Below are positions 41,922-53,287 of a stretch of DNA of 64,000 nt, piece after piece. The DNA is from Euptelea pleiosperma (Eukaryota > Streptophyta > Magnoliopsida > Ranunculales > Eupteleaceae). Both the position numbers and the translations under genes were made by a program. The notes under the pieces were generated by a model that saw only the letters and a program-made list of their open reading frames with translations, was not told where the DNA came from and ran no database searches. The stretch is from NCBI GenBank assembly GCA_035048495.1, contig CM068548.1:6499464-6563463 (forward strand). The letters are read 5' to 3'. Position 1 is the first letter of the stretch. Every line of letters starts with the position of its first letter.

Positions 41922-42370
41922 ATTTTAAATGTATATTTTTTTAATATTTGAGGCTAACACCTTGTACAACCTCGAGGATTACGCCTTGCCTCATATACGC
42001 CTAATGCTTATCAAAACATTTCCTTCAATGTCCAGCTCGAATAATGTCGAACAATGATATAATTTGCGCATTTCATAACAATGTGGTGGGAATCAGGTGG
42101 GTAGGATGACTTTTGGACTATGGCCCATGAGCCAGAAGATGGCCATCAATTAAACAATTCATATCGTTTGGCAAGTGCATTAAAGAAACATGAGCTATTG
42201 GGCATTGGAAAACAAGGCAAATTTCGAATATAACATTATAGGGTTAAACATACAAAAAATTGCGCGAATGAAATAAAAATTACCGACTTGGATTGGACTG
42301 GTGGATTCCCTTGGGCTTTCAGCATCTAACCTCCTCTCCTTGAACAATAAGTGGGGCCCTGCTAAGACTC

Positions 42371-45300
42371 TTATGAGAATACATCAGAATCGATTTGCTG
42401 AAGATTCGGAAAGATCTGCCGCAGAGTAGCAGAGTAATTTGGAGAATTTGCCTGCAAAAGTAAAGGCAGACCACAATTAGTGTGCAAAAAAGATTGCACC
42501 TCAAGAACACAATCAGCAGTGGCTAAACACGAACACTGGAGAGGGTATCGGAGCTTTTAAGTTAAACAACAATAATAGTCTTCCGAAAGGTCTACAGAAC
42601 CATACACATGGGTTGTGTTCAAGGTAGATGGTCGTGAGCTTCTCCCTAAAACCAGCAGCAGCTAGATCAAGGCCTTCCAATGATGCTATTTGGTTGTCAT
42701 TAAGCCACAGATCCTCCAATCTACATAGCAAAGGTCCAATAACAATGAGATCAGAAGACAGTCCAACAAGACCCCAAGAAAAAATATCTATGTACCTTGT
42801 CAGGTTTTCAATGTCATTCACAGCTGTCAGTTTATTTGAGGAAATATCCAGGACCCGAAGATTTACTAAGGTGGATAAGCCTTCCATCTTTGAAATACCA
42901 TTATGGCTCAAATATAGTTCTTCTAGAGCAACACAATCCTGCAATAGGAAAACATGTTATCTATGCTTGAAGGAAACATAATTTGTGTAGCATACACATT
43001 ATTTTCCAAGCTTACTGTCAAACAACACAATGTTCAATGGTGGCATACTTGAAATCCTGTCATAGATGTTAAACGGTTGCTCTGTACGCTGATCTTTCTG
43101 ATGCATTTCAGTCCACACAGGTTTACTGTTCGGATACGATTCCGTCCTAGCCATAGCTCTTGTAAATTTGTTAAATTGTGCAAATTCTCCAGAATCTGAA
43201 GTAGTATTTGAACATTGGGTTAAATGGTAAAAAGAAACAAAAGACGTGAACTCAAAGTTTGCAATCTAAGGTATAAAGCACCAATACTAGTGGTGAGAGC
43301 ATTTTGAAAAGCAATTTTCAAATAAATAGATTCACCAGTTGGCTATGCAAAAAAAATTCATTCTGCATCAATTTCTGAGGTAAGAATGTTAACCCGTAAT
43401 CTGTTGGAACCAAGTTCAAGGATTTGCAGATCATGTAAGTGGTCAAGCTCTTCTATCTTGGTCACTTCATTCTTAGAAACGTAGAGTTCCTTTAGTGTGT
43501 TTGGGACCTTTGACAAACCATTTAAGGAAGATATCTCATTGAAAGACACATCAAATACCACAAGGCTCTTGAAAATGCTGACATCAGGTATTTTCATGAG
43601 CTTATTATCCCTGAGCACTAGTTCCTGCAAAATAAGGCCAATTTCAGGTTAGAGAGTACATACAGCCAAGGTAGAAGAAATCCCATCACTTTACATGCTC
43701 ACAACACATAGCCAGAACATAAAACATCACTATCTAACCACTAGAATGTACACAATAAAGTGATGTCTTATCAGGGATTCCGAAGTGGTTAGCAATCGCA
43801 CACATTATTGGTTGTTTATTGGCACTAAACTTACTGGCTTCCGGCTTTTCTTTTTTTAAGTAGTTTGTTTTTTACAAAATTGATAATACTACTAAAAATC
43901 CTTCACTTAAATTACAATAAAAAGGAAGTCTAGATCCACGTATCATAGTCCAGACATTTACAATTCTCAGGTGCATGATTGAATCATATGGTTACAAGGC
44001 CTTCTTTTTCTTTCATCCATGTTTTTCCTGAGTTGCCAAGACAATAAATCATTACCAGTTAAATCATAATTGCACAAGGGATTTAGTTTCACACATCATG
44101 GTAGAGGCACATATAAATCAGAATGGTTGCATAAATTAGTCATCAATTCCATTCTTGTGAAGTTCCCAACAGACTATAAAAAGGGGGCACGGTCTCCCCA
44201 GTCAACCTAAGGCATACTCGATCTTATATCAGTCAACATCCATTTACCAAGGGGGGTGTGGACAAGTACAAAGGTGGGTATGGCATTTCAGTTCCCTTCA
44301 GTCGAGAAAGGGGATTGTTTCCTACATTTGATTCACCTATGTTCCTATAAAACCAGGACTCCAAACCACCATTTCCTCCACTGGACTAAAATGCTTGCTT
44401 ACAAGGAATATTTTACCTGAACTTATATAAAGATGGGTACCTACTATAAAGAAACAAGTACCCACACCAAATGTTCTCCCACAAATGAACCCTATTTACC
44501 ACTCCCACTAGTTCTCAAACTTCGGATAGATAATGGAAATAACCTTCCACTCCCCCACCCCATAACTAGATTGGACTTCCCCACTAACCCAACCCCTTGT
44601 CACCACTCCACATTTGGCTTCAATGACCCTCCTCCAAAGACTATTTGGCTCCTCTCCAAACCTCCACAAACATTAACCTAAAAGGGTAATGTTAAAATCC
44701 CCAAGGAATTTGATCCCTAAACCCCCTACTTTATGTAAGCATACCACCTTCCAATAAAAAAGATGGTATTTCCTCATTTTTGTACTGCCTTCCCAAAGGG
44801 ACTTCACTTTGTAACTTCACCAAACGAGATGCCACCGAGGTCTACATCTTGAAAATGGACATATAGTATTTTTTGATAAGTATAAAGTTTTATAAAGTGC
44901 CAAATAGCCGAATAAAAAAAATGGACATGTAGTATGTCAATAGGGATGCTAGAGTACTCTTGATCAAAGCAAAACTATCCCAAACTTCCAAGAGGCAAGT
45001 CTACTAAAGATTTTTCTTTTTCTCTATAAATTATAGCGCTTTCTTATAAAATTAGATAGCACTTTTTTTTGGTAAGTATAAAATTTATTCAAGAGAGCCG
45101 AAAACAAACAGCCAACGAGGTCGAGATGACCTCCACAGGCACCCCAAACAAGGGGCCTACACAGACAAAGCAAACCTTTAAGACCCGCCCCTATTACATA
45201 TGGTATCCCAGCGAAACACCAAGTCCTCAAAAAAATTAGATAGCACTATCAACTCAAATGGAAAGCTCTCACATGATTTGAATGCGTCAAGAAAAGAATA

Positions 45301-47363
45301 ATATCTTATCTAGGTATTCTTGAAACTTACCTTCCTTAAATGGAGATGAATACACCCCTCGATTAGAAAAGCATAAATACTCAAATTAATGTCTATAGCC
45401 TCTTATAGTAGAAGGGTGCAATAACATTTCAGACACAGCATAGATCCAACTCTTGTAAGTGGTTCTAAAGATATTTGATCTTAAGATCTTATGGATAAGA
45501 GGAGAGTTCTTAACTATGAGAGTCAAAAATTCCTTATAACTTAACTATTTTTGTTGTGCATCTTTTAAATTTATCAATTGATTATGTTTTTATCTCGTAC
45601 TATTTGGTTGTACACACCTGACCATTGTAACTTTGTCCACATGTTGTTGTCTCTGGTCTTACAGTGTCCAATGCACCTTATCCCATGTTCTATCATATAT
45701 TGCTGTGGCGTAAAATACACAAATCACCGGTTTGCTTCAATGAAGTTTACATTCATCAAAAATAGAAGTACACAAATCACCATGAGCTCACATGTTTCCA
45801 ATCACTTTCATGGAATATCTGCCCTTATTTGTGGCACACAGGTATTCCTTAATGGTTATCAAAATATTTCAACTAAAATAGGTTGATACTAAAAATGTTC
45901 AACCTATCATAAACTACAATGATGTGCTCACAACAGACGGAGTTCATATCACATGCTTTAAATACAGACCTCTTCATTACTTTTTAACAGCATTGTAATT
46001 CTTTGGGATAGGTTTCTGCATGGGCAAATTTTAGTCGCCCCATCAATTTCTCTTGTTATCCCCTGATCTCTTATCTCCCCCCACCCTTTTATTACATTCT
46101 CTAATACCCCTCGGGCCCATCGTAATCTCTTATCACCCCCCTCCAATGTTAAAAACAAAAATGAAGATTTGGGATTTTTTTTACCTCTTCACCCTAACCA
46201 CTTAGCAGGTTTAGGTTTCGTAGATTTGCAAAATGAAAGGGCAGACGAAGGCTGCAGACGAAAGTAGCTTTTACCCTCTTCAGTTCACCCTGGGAGAGAA
46301 AGGCACAGAGTGAAAACCTACGTATTTTCACCGCTAAGGGAAGAGAACTGAATACAGGGGGAAGAGAAAGAGATGGGGCCCTTCCGGTTTCGCCATTCAT
46401 GGTGGATCACCATGTACGGACGAATGGATCGTCTTCTGGAGGATTGAGGTCGTACCAGATATCAATGACTTCTGTTCAAACTATTCTTCAGGGGAGTGTG
46501 CAAAGAGATATTCATTTATGTTGGCATTAGATGGACTTTTATGTTCTGTTCTATTTCGATTGCCTATTGAGTCTGTAATGTCATGGCCTTCAGGAGAATC
46601 AGGACCTTTCTATTTTCAACAATCATTGTTGAGCAAGTAGAAAAAATATCTTATTGATAAGCAAAAATTTTATAGAACATATTTACAAGCAAAAAGAACT
46701 AAATTAAAGCAACTTCGGCTTGCAGTTTCAAAAATGATACTGCCACCAAGGCACACAGTTATAAAGTAACCCAATTAATTGGATAATTTATTGAGATAGT
46801 TATGGCAGCATTTTCAACAGTGCTTGATTGAGCCATGAGCCCTAATTGCATTTGAGAGGAAAACAATAAACATAATACACACAGCAGATTGCGCATAAAA
46901 ATGAGCATAATCTAAAATACTAACTTTTCTATCTTCCCTAGCCAAAGAACAATTGATCTCGAATAGAAAAAGGGAAAAAAAAAAATATTGAGCACTATAA
47001 ATGTATAGCAAATCAGCAGTTATTAACATCGTTAAACATAAAAATAATATGGATGAGATTGAATACTTGAAGTCCAGAAATCGCATTCCACCGAGAAATC
47101 AGCTCGATACCGGCATCATCGAACAGGTTTTGACGCAAAGAGAGCTTTTTGAGCTGCGAGAGGAGGCCAATTCGAGGATCTAAGGTCGACAACCGATTAG
47201 CAGTCAAATCCAACTCGATTAGGCTAAGAGGAAGCTCGATTCCTTCGAGATCATGAAGCTGAAAACTGGTGAGATCGAGAATCGAATTCGACGAATTCTC
47301 TTCGGTGGCCTCTCCCTCGGAAGTTCCATGATTCTCTCCTGGTACTCCCGATTCATCCTCCAT
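42371..47363 (-). CDS. PPP1R7: Protein phosphatase 1 regulatory subunit SDS22 (PPP1R7 homologue)
   Basis: Six exons with consistent phases, 47363-47067, 43624-43394, 43195-43049, 42938-42796, 42720-42606 and 42451-42371, give 337 aa, the usual length for plant SDS22. After an acidic N-terminus (MEDESGVPGENHG) there are about eleven SDS22-type leucine-rich repeats of about 22 residues, with the motif LxxLxLxxNxIxxIxxLxxL seen in LIELDLTANRLSTLD, LQILELGSNRLR, LQELWLGRNRIRTV, LEELYLSHNGISKMEGL and LEDLWLNDNQIASLEGL. The C-terminus is an LRR cap (TTIYLEHNPC...RQIFPNLQQID). SDS22 binds PP1 catalytic subunits (TOPPs in plants) in nucleus and cytoplasm and controls their maturation and activity. 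Intron 1 is 3.4 kb; the donor of exon 2 is the weaker CGG|GTTAAC. Confidence 0.93.
43625..47066 (-). other. Large intron 1 of PPP1R7
   Basis: A 3.44-kb intron. It holds SINE/LINE-tail-like segments (TTTTTGATAAGTATAAAGTTTTATAAA near 44870; TTTTTTTGGTAAGTATAAAATTTATTC near 45064; TTATTGATAAGCAAAAATTTT near 46650). It also holds a CT-rich block at about 46060-46140 that resembles 48215-48330 (TCTCTTATCTCCCCCCACCC), pointing to a shared repeat. No extra coding exon is needed to keep the phase. Confidence 0.5.
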
Positions 47364-47843
47364 TAAACCACAGAACGAAATCCTAAAAAAACCTTTGAAA
47401 GCAGAAACCCTAAGGGCTTTTGAGATGAAAAAATAGGATTTTTCAGAGAAAACGGTGGCTTTTTTTTCTGAGCTCGCGAAAGAGAGGAATCGAGACGGTT
47501 TGCAACGAAAAGTAAGGAGCGAGAGAACATTGTTTTTTGTAAAAGTTTTACCGAAGAATTACAGACATGCCACTGTCGGTCTCCTGGTTTCCTTTGGGTT
47601 CTCGTGTCTCGAAGCAACACAAAATTTCTCTGTTCGTGTATCTGAACCGTACAATGTAGCTCACATGCATCCATCGGAACCGTTTGAATCTGTCATATTA
47701 GTAAAAAGTCAAACCAACTAGACCATTAAGTTCTAACCGTCCAATCAAGATCTAAAAAATTTAAATAATTAAGCAGAGATAATAGTCCGATCAGCTATTA
47801 ATTTGGCCACACAAAAAAAGATATATATTAATTTGATCTAGTC

Positions 47844-48171
47844 CATGGTTTTAAAAATGGCCGTTTAAACGTTAATGCCCCAAGCCCGTTTCCACTAATA
47901 CGCGTTTAGACACTTTGAAAAAAATGGCTGTTTTTTTTATTTTAACGGCCGTTAAAATCGTTTTTAAAGCCATTAAATTCTGAAATTTTTTTGAAAATAA
48001 TGGTCGTTAAATTCTCGTTTTTTTTTTTTGAAATTTTCAATTTCAGCGCCATTTTTCCGTTACAATTGTAAAAAAACCGTTAAAATTTGTTTTTTTTCCA
48101 TTTTTGCCCCTGGCCGTTTTAAACGGTTTTAACGGTAACGTCCCCAGTCCGACGGCTTACTTTATACCTTG
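47844..48171. mobile_element. hAT-type MITE, third copy, upstream of PPP1R7
   Basis: Ends CATGGTTTTAAAAATGGCC and GGCTTACTTTATACCTTG pair imperfectly. The flanks ATCTAGTC (47836-47843) and GTCTAGTC (48172-48179) match at 7 of 8 positions. The AACGG/CCGTT-rich body is like 24596-24944. It lies about 480 bp upstream of the PPP1R7 start codon. Confidence 0.7.
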
Positions 48172-48189
48172 GTCTAGTCCATCCAAAAT

Positions 48190-49659
48190 AAAGGTCCACT
48201 TGTTACAGGTGATTTCTCGTTATCCCGCTGATTTCTCTTATCTCCCCAATCTCAAATCTCTCCCCCACCCATTTCTATGGTTCTCTAATTACCCCTCAAC
48301 CCCGTCGAAATCTCTAATCTCCCCGCCGGTAAAAGACGAAAAGGGTAAACCTCCTCTTTGAGAATCTTCTTTGGAAACAAATTGTCCTATGCATGAGCTT
48401 GGTGGTTTGGAACTGGTTCGTCCAATTACCCTCATCCTCCAATTACCCTTGTCTTCTCTTCAACGGGTCTGTAAAATCTGCTTCGGCCCCATGATTGAGT
48501 GGAAGAATCTCTTATTTCACTCTGTTCTTCAATTGCATTCTCTTCTTCTTCTCTCTCAATCTCCATGGATGTAGAGGAGGGTCAAGAGATTAAAATTTGG
48601 AATCTTTCCAGATGGAATTGATGAACTAGGTCTGCCATTTTTAGTGGTTTTACTCCTTTTCGATCAATGTAAGACAAATTGATTTTTGGGTTCTTATTTT
48701 TCTAATTTGTTTGTACAGATTGTTTGGATGATGGGTTTTGTTTGTTTTGTTGAGATGTGCAGAAACCCATTTGAGTTTATAGCAAATTGTGTTGGAGTTT
48801 TGTTTCTCTCAGTGCCTTTGGGAAGTTTTTTGGTTGGTGGTTTTGCTTAGCTATTTTAGTTTTTGCTAGATTGATGTCTGGTTTGATCATAGTGTTCGAA
48901 AAAGGGAGACCCATGTGAGTTTTTGAGCAAAGGTTGTGGCATTTTGGTTTCACTTGTGTTTGGGACCCTTATGGTTGATCGGTTTTGTTTTTCATCTTTT
49001 TCTTGACTCAAGCTTTGATTTGACCATTAGGCTTGGAAAGTAAGAACTCATTTGAATTTACAGCAAATGACATTTCATTTTGGTCTCTCTACTGTGTGTT
49101 TAGAAAACTTTTCTAGTTGATTAGATTTGATTAGTTAGTTTAGTTGTTTGCTGGATTGGGTTCTGGTTTGATCATAGAGTTAGAAAATAGTGACCCAGTT
49201 GAATTAAAGCAAAGGGTATTGCATTTTGGTTTCCTCTGGTTTGATCTTAGAGTTAGAATTTAAAGCAAAAAAAAAACTTAGAATTAGAAAGTAGAGAGCC
49301 ATTTGAATTTAAAGCAAAAGGCATTGCATTTTAGTTTCCTTTATATATTTGGGGGCCTTCATTGTTGATATGTTTTTTTGGTGTCCACAAAATTTGCTTC
49401 TTGCAGGAATATCAGCCTGTCCTGGAGAAAAATTTATTGTCAAAATGTAGGGCATGCTGCTCTTTTATTGTTCTCTTCAATCACTTGCTGGCTGTGCTAA
49501 TCTGCATGCTTGTTGCTATTGAAATATTTGCATTCACCCTATATGATATATGGTGTCTTCTAACATGAATTTGCAATTGTTTAGTGTCTTCTTACATGAA
49601 TTTGTAATTCTTCATTATGTGAATATATGGCTAAATGTTTTGTTCTCTGATGAATGCAG
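48190..49659 (+). other. CT-rich leader-like region and possible upstream exons
   Basis: CT-rich DNA at 48215-48560 resembles a 5' untranslated region or repeat (a related block lies at 46060-46140). A possible exon starts after CTTGCAG at about 49407 (GAATATCAGCCTGTCCTGG). Nothing recognisable is encoded and no reading frame joins it convincingly to the exons downstream. Confidence 0.25.
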
Positions 49660-50143
49660 ATGCCCTATAATGTTATTTCATACGAGGATAAACCACACTT
49701 GCGAACTGCTTTAGAGTTACTCAGAACCATCCAAGAAATAGAATGCCAATTGGAAGAAGTATGATATTCCCCTTTTATTATCATACATTTATGGAACAAG
49801 AGCTAATCTTCCCTTTTTATTAATTGCTTTTGAGTTACTTAGAACCACCATTTTTTATTATCTCATTTATTTTTCTTTTGTGAAATAGCGACGGAATGTA
49901 GACTTGGCTATCGAGGTGTGCAATTGTAGTTTAAAGGAATGTGAAAATGGTAGTGCCCTATCCTTACTTCAAAATATTAAAGAAATTAAAATCCACCTAT
50001 TCTTTGAGAGTCTGAGTGACAATATTCCAAGAACTACAGGAATAGCCCCTCAAGGTTCAGGAAAAGCTCATCAAAGTTCATCACAAGCTACTAGGCAAGG
50101 ATGGACTATGAAGGGATGCAAGAAAGCACCATATAAGAAATAA
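49660..50143 (+). CDS. Hypothetical two-exon gene
   Basis: Exons 49660-49758 and 49889-50143 join in phase 0 (GAAGAA|GTATGA ... AAATAG|CGACGG) to give a 117-aa frame. It starts MPYNVISYEDKPHLRTALEL, has an amphipathic, helix-prone stretch around residues 10-75 (LLRTIQEIECQLEE, SLLQNIKEIKIHLFF), then a basic, serine-rich tail ending KGCKKAPYKK. I do not recognise the family. The first exon begins immediately after a good acceptor (TGAATGCAG), so the true start may be in an upstream exon. The match of frames across a GT-AG intron supports a real or recently real gene; it could also belong to a transposon. Confidence 0.35.
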
Positions 50144-50810
50144 TGACTTCAATGTCAGTTTCTTCATGTTTTACTGGTCTATACTCAACAGTCTATACTC
50201 AACAGGGAGGGTTTAGGTTTTGCAAGGGTTCTTTATGTTGGTGCTAAAATTTACTTGGAAGTTACAGGATGTAAGAAAATAATTTTTAATCCTTTTGTTA
50301 ATTTGTTTAATGAATAAATTCAAATACTTAGAAGTAGGCCTAGAGGACTTATTTTATCATTCAATGGAAAGTAGCAACAACTTTATACTCAACTGATTTG
50401 TAAAGAATCCGAACAATGCAACAGTCCTAACCAGTCCCATTTACTCGAATCTTCTGAGTTCATAGAAGTAACTCTGGATCACCACAACTAGAGCAACTGC
50501 ACCTAAAAGCCTTAATTTGGTACTAGTGTTTCTTTGTTTGCACCATTAACACCAAGAAACTCTAATTATAAAAGGTTGTGTAATTTATGTCAACAACAAA
50601 CTCAAGATAACGAATGTTAACACTGCAATCACAGTAAAAAAAAATAATTTGAGATTTCAGCAACCTTGAGGTGGCTAGTGGAATGGGTGTGGGTGAGGCC
50701 ATTGGATTCAAGCCCATGATGAAACAAATGCTCAAATTCATAAGGATTCAAGCCCAAGTGAGCATGTTCACCAGGAGGTGAACCCAACATTCATCTACCA
50801 TGTCGTGTTG
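50144..50810. other. Downstream flank, nothing recognised
   Basis: AT-rich DNA. AATGAATAAATTC near 50310 could serve as a polyadenylation region for the hypothetical gene. Confidence 0.25.
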
Positions 50811-51175
50811 AAACGGTAAGAAGCTAGCGAAATATGAACTTACCAACTGGTACTGAACTATCGAAACTATCTTACAAACTCCGGTAAGTTGTTGTCGAAA
50901 TTCAAATAAGCAACCCGGTAAGGTCCTGCCGTTTGAACCAAAACAGTACACCCCGAACTAATTTGGTTCAAACGGACAGGCAATGCTGAAAAATTGACTT
51001 ACATATTGGTATTGAACTACCGAAATTCAAATAACCAACCCGATAAGGTCCTACCGTTTGAAGTTTGAACCAAACAATACATCCCTAACTGATTTCGTTC
51101 AGACGAACAGACAGTACCAAAAAATTGACTTACATATCAGTATCTAGCTACCGAAAATACAAATGATGCTACGAT
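50811..51175. repeat. Diverged tandem repeat, about 2.5 units of 125-150 bp
   Basis: The unit contains AACTTACCAACTGGTACTGAACTA, CGAAATTCAAATAACCAACCC, GGTAAGGTCCTACCGTTTG and TTCAGACGAACAGACAGTACC. Starts lie near 50838, 50992 and 51118. The words TACCG/CGGTA are frequent. Confidence 0.5.
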
Positions 51176-53280
51176 AATTCAGTACAAATTTGAGTATAAC
51201 TAGTATTGCATGGGCAAATTCGACATATATACAAGTAAGTTGTTAATTAAACCAAAAAGTTGGCTCGGAGGCCCAACGGGGATCCTCCTTCTGTGTTTTG
51301 GTTGAGAACAACATATCCTCCTCATGCGTTTCAGTTGAGTAAAAACAAAAGGGGATGAATATGGGGGGAAGATTAGAGAAAATAGGGCTTTAAGTGGGGA
51401 TGCTGAGAAGACAGAAAAGGGCAAAAAAGGTATTATATATTTTCCACTGGGGAAAGATAAGAGAAAACGGAGGGGATATGGAAGTCTCTTTATTTAAAGC
51501 TTAAAGAGAGGGGAGAGAGACGGGGGGGAACCTTATAAATTGTTCAGATCATTGAGTTGATTGGCTAGTAGAGGACACAAAACATTGTGAATACGTGGGG
51601 CATACCAATCTGTGAACATCAATCTAGACCATCCATTCCATTTGATATGTGAAACCACCAGATCCACTACGCATGGCATGCCATAAAGGTCGACTCACTG
51701 AAAGATCCTAGCCTTCCATTCAATCAACAACTTTGTTTGAATTTGGGTCATGCATGGGGCCGAGCAGCATTGATGATTTAGGTCATAGGTCCTCATGTAT
51801 TTTCCAGAATTTTAAGTCCTACCATCCATGATCCACCTGGATTCGGAGCAGAGGACCAATTAAATATGTGAACTAATAAAAAATCGGCCGCCTCTTATTT
51901 GGGTTTAAGTCCAAAAATCACACCATATCAATGATTACAAGTGCTCTACCATTTGCTCAAGATCCCTGAATGGTCAAATATATTCTGCTTATTAATGGAC
52001 GAAGACCCTTCTTGCATGCCTAACACTATTTTGTATATTATCAGAAATGTCCTTATTTTTGTTTCTTTTCTTTTCTTTAATTTATTCACTTTAGAGGGCT
52101 CTTCGGTGTTTTGGGTGTAGAAGTCATACGTCCACCTACAATCATACATCACCCCTGTTGCTTATTCAATACTCTTCTATTATTAAAAAAAAATCCTTAT
52201 TTCTTAATGTGACCTTCAAATTTCTTAAATTTATAATTTTTTTTTTCAATATTTCTTAAATTTTTTTACTTCATAAATGTGCTTTAGTCATTTAACATTT
52301 TCACATTTCAACTCAACTGTGAAAGCATTTATTGAAGGCGGACGTGACACCAAATCTTTAGTCTAAGTGTTAGAAATAAACAGAAATTTGTGAATTTCTT
52401 TGCACTTACATAATGGCTAAAGTAAGGACTTGGATTGGATAGTGAGGGATATTCAGCTTCTGATTTTTGGAAAACACCAACATTTGGCCCATCAACTGGA
52501 CACTCCAAATTTATGAGTATGTGCATCCATTGGATTTGATCCATAATACAATGACCATATTAGGTGGCCTACAAACCAAAAATCAGTCTAAGTGCTTTTG
52601 AAATAATAAAAAAAATCAACATGAGTACATTTGAAATCACTAATAAGAGTCCAAAGGTTTGAAATCATTAATCATGTCTGATGAAGACCATGTTCTCTTA
52701 TAAACAGACTCACAATACTCGAATATTAGATTTAGGTTCTTATGTTTTTGTGCGGTTTGCAACCACCAAGCTTCAACTTTATGTGCATATTTAGATTCTT
52801 ATATCAATGTATATGTGTAGGAGCCTCCAGCTATAATAGAATATAAATAGGTGTATATAATTGAAGAGATACCTAAGGATGCAAGCCATAAAAAATGTTA
52901 AGATGGGAAGAATATTGGTCACAGTGTAAGTGAACGTAGCCGGTGTATTTGATTAATCAAATTTATTTTTTGTTTTTATTTCTCAACATTTATTATGTGT
53001 TTTGTGTGATTTTCACCAAACGAAGCGTTATAAGGACGCAATATGAGGTGTTTGGGTTTACTTGTAGAAATCGTATACGACCTCTAGCTTGCTCATTGCT
53101 TCTTGGGTGCTTTTATCTCTCTTGTAGTTTTGCACTCTTCTCACACAAGTAAAAATCATATCTTTTATTTTTTTTATTTTAATTATATTCATTTGTTACA
53201 AGAGATTAAATTACTCAACATTGAAGGTTAATGATTGGTGATCTTTTTTCAACTACTAATATGATATTATTTCTTATTAG
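51176..53280. other. Intergenic, nothing firmly recognised
   Basis: A small piece at about 52555-52660 has the MITE core words GGCCTACAAACCAAAAATCAG and GAAATCACTAA. The rest shows no gene. The final part may be the upstream flank of the hAT transposase relic. Confidence 0.3.
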
Positions 53281-53287
53281 GTTAAAA

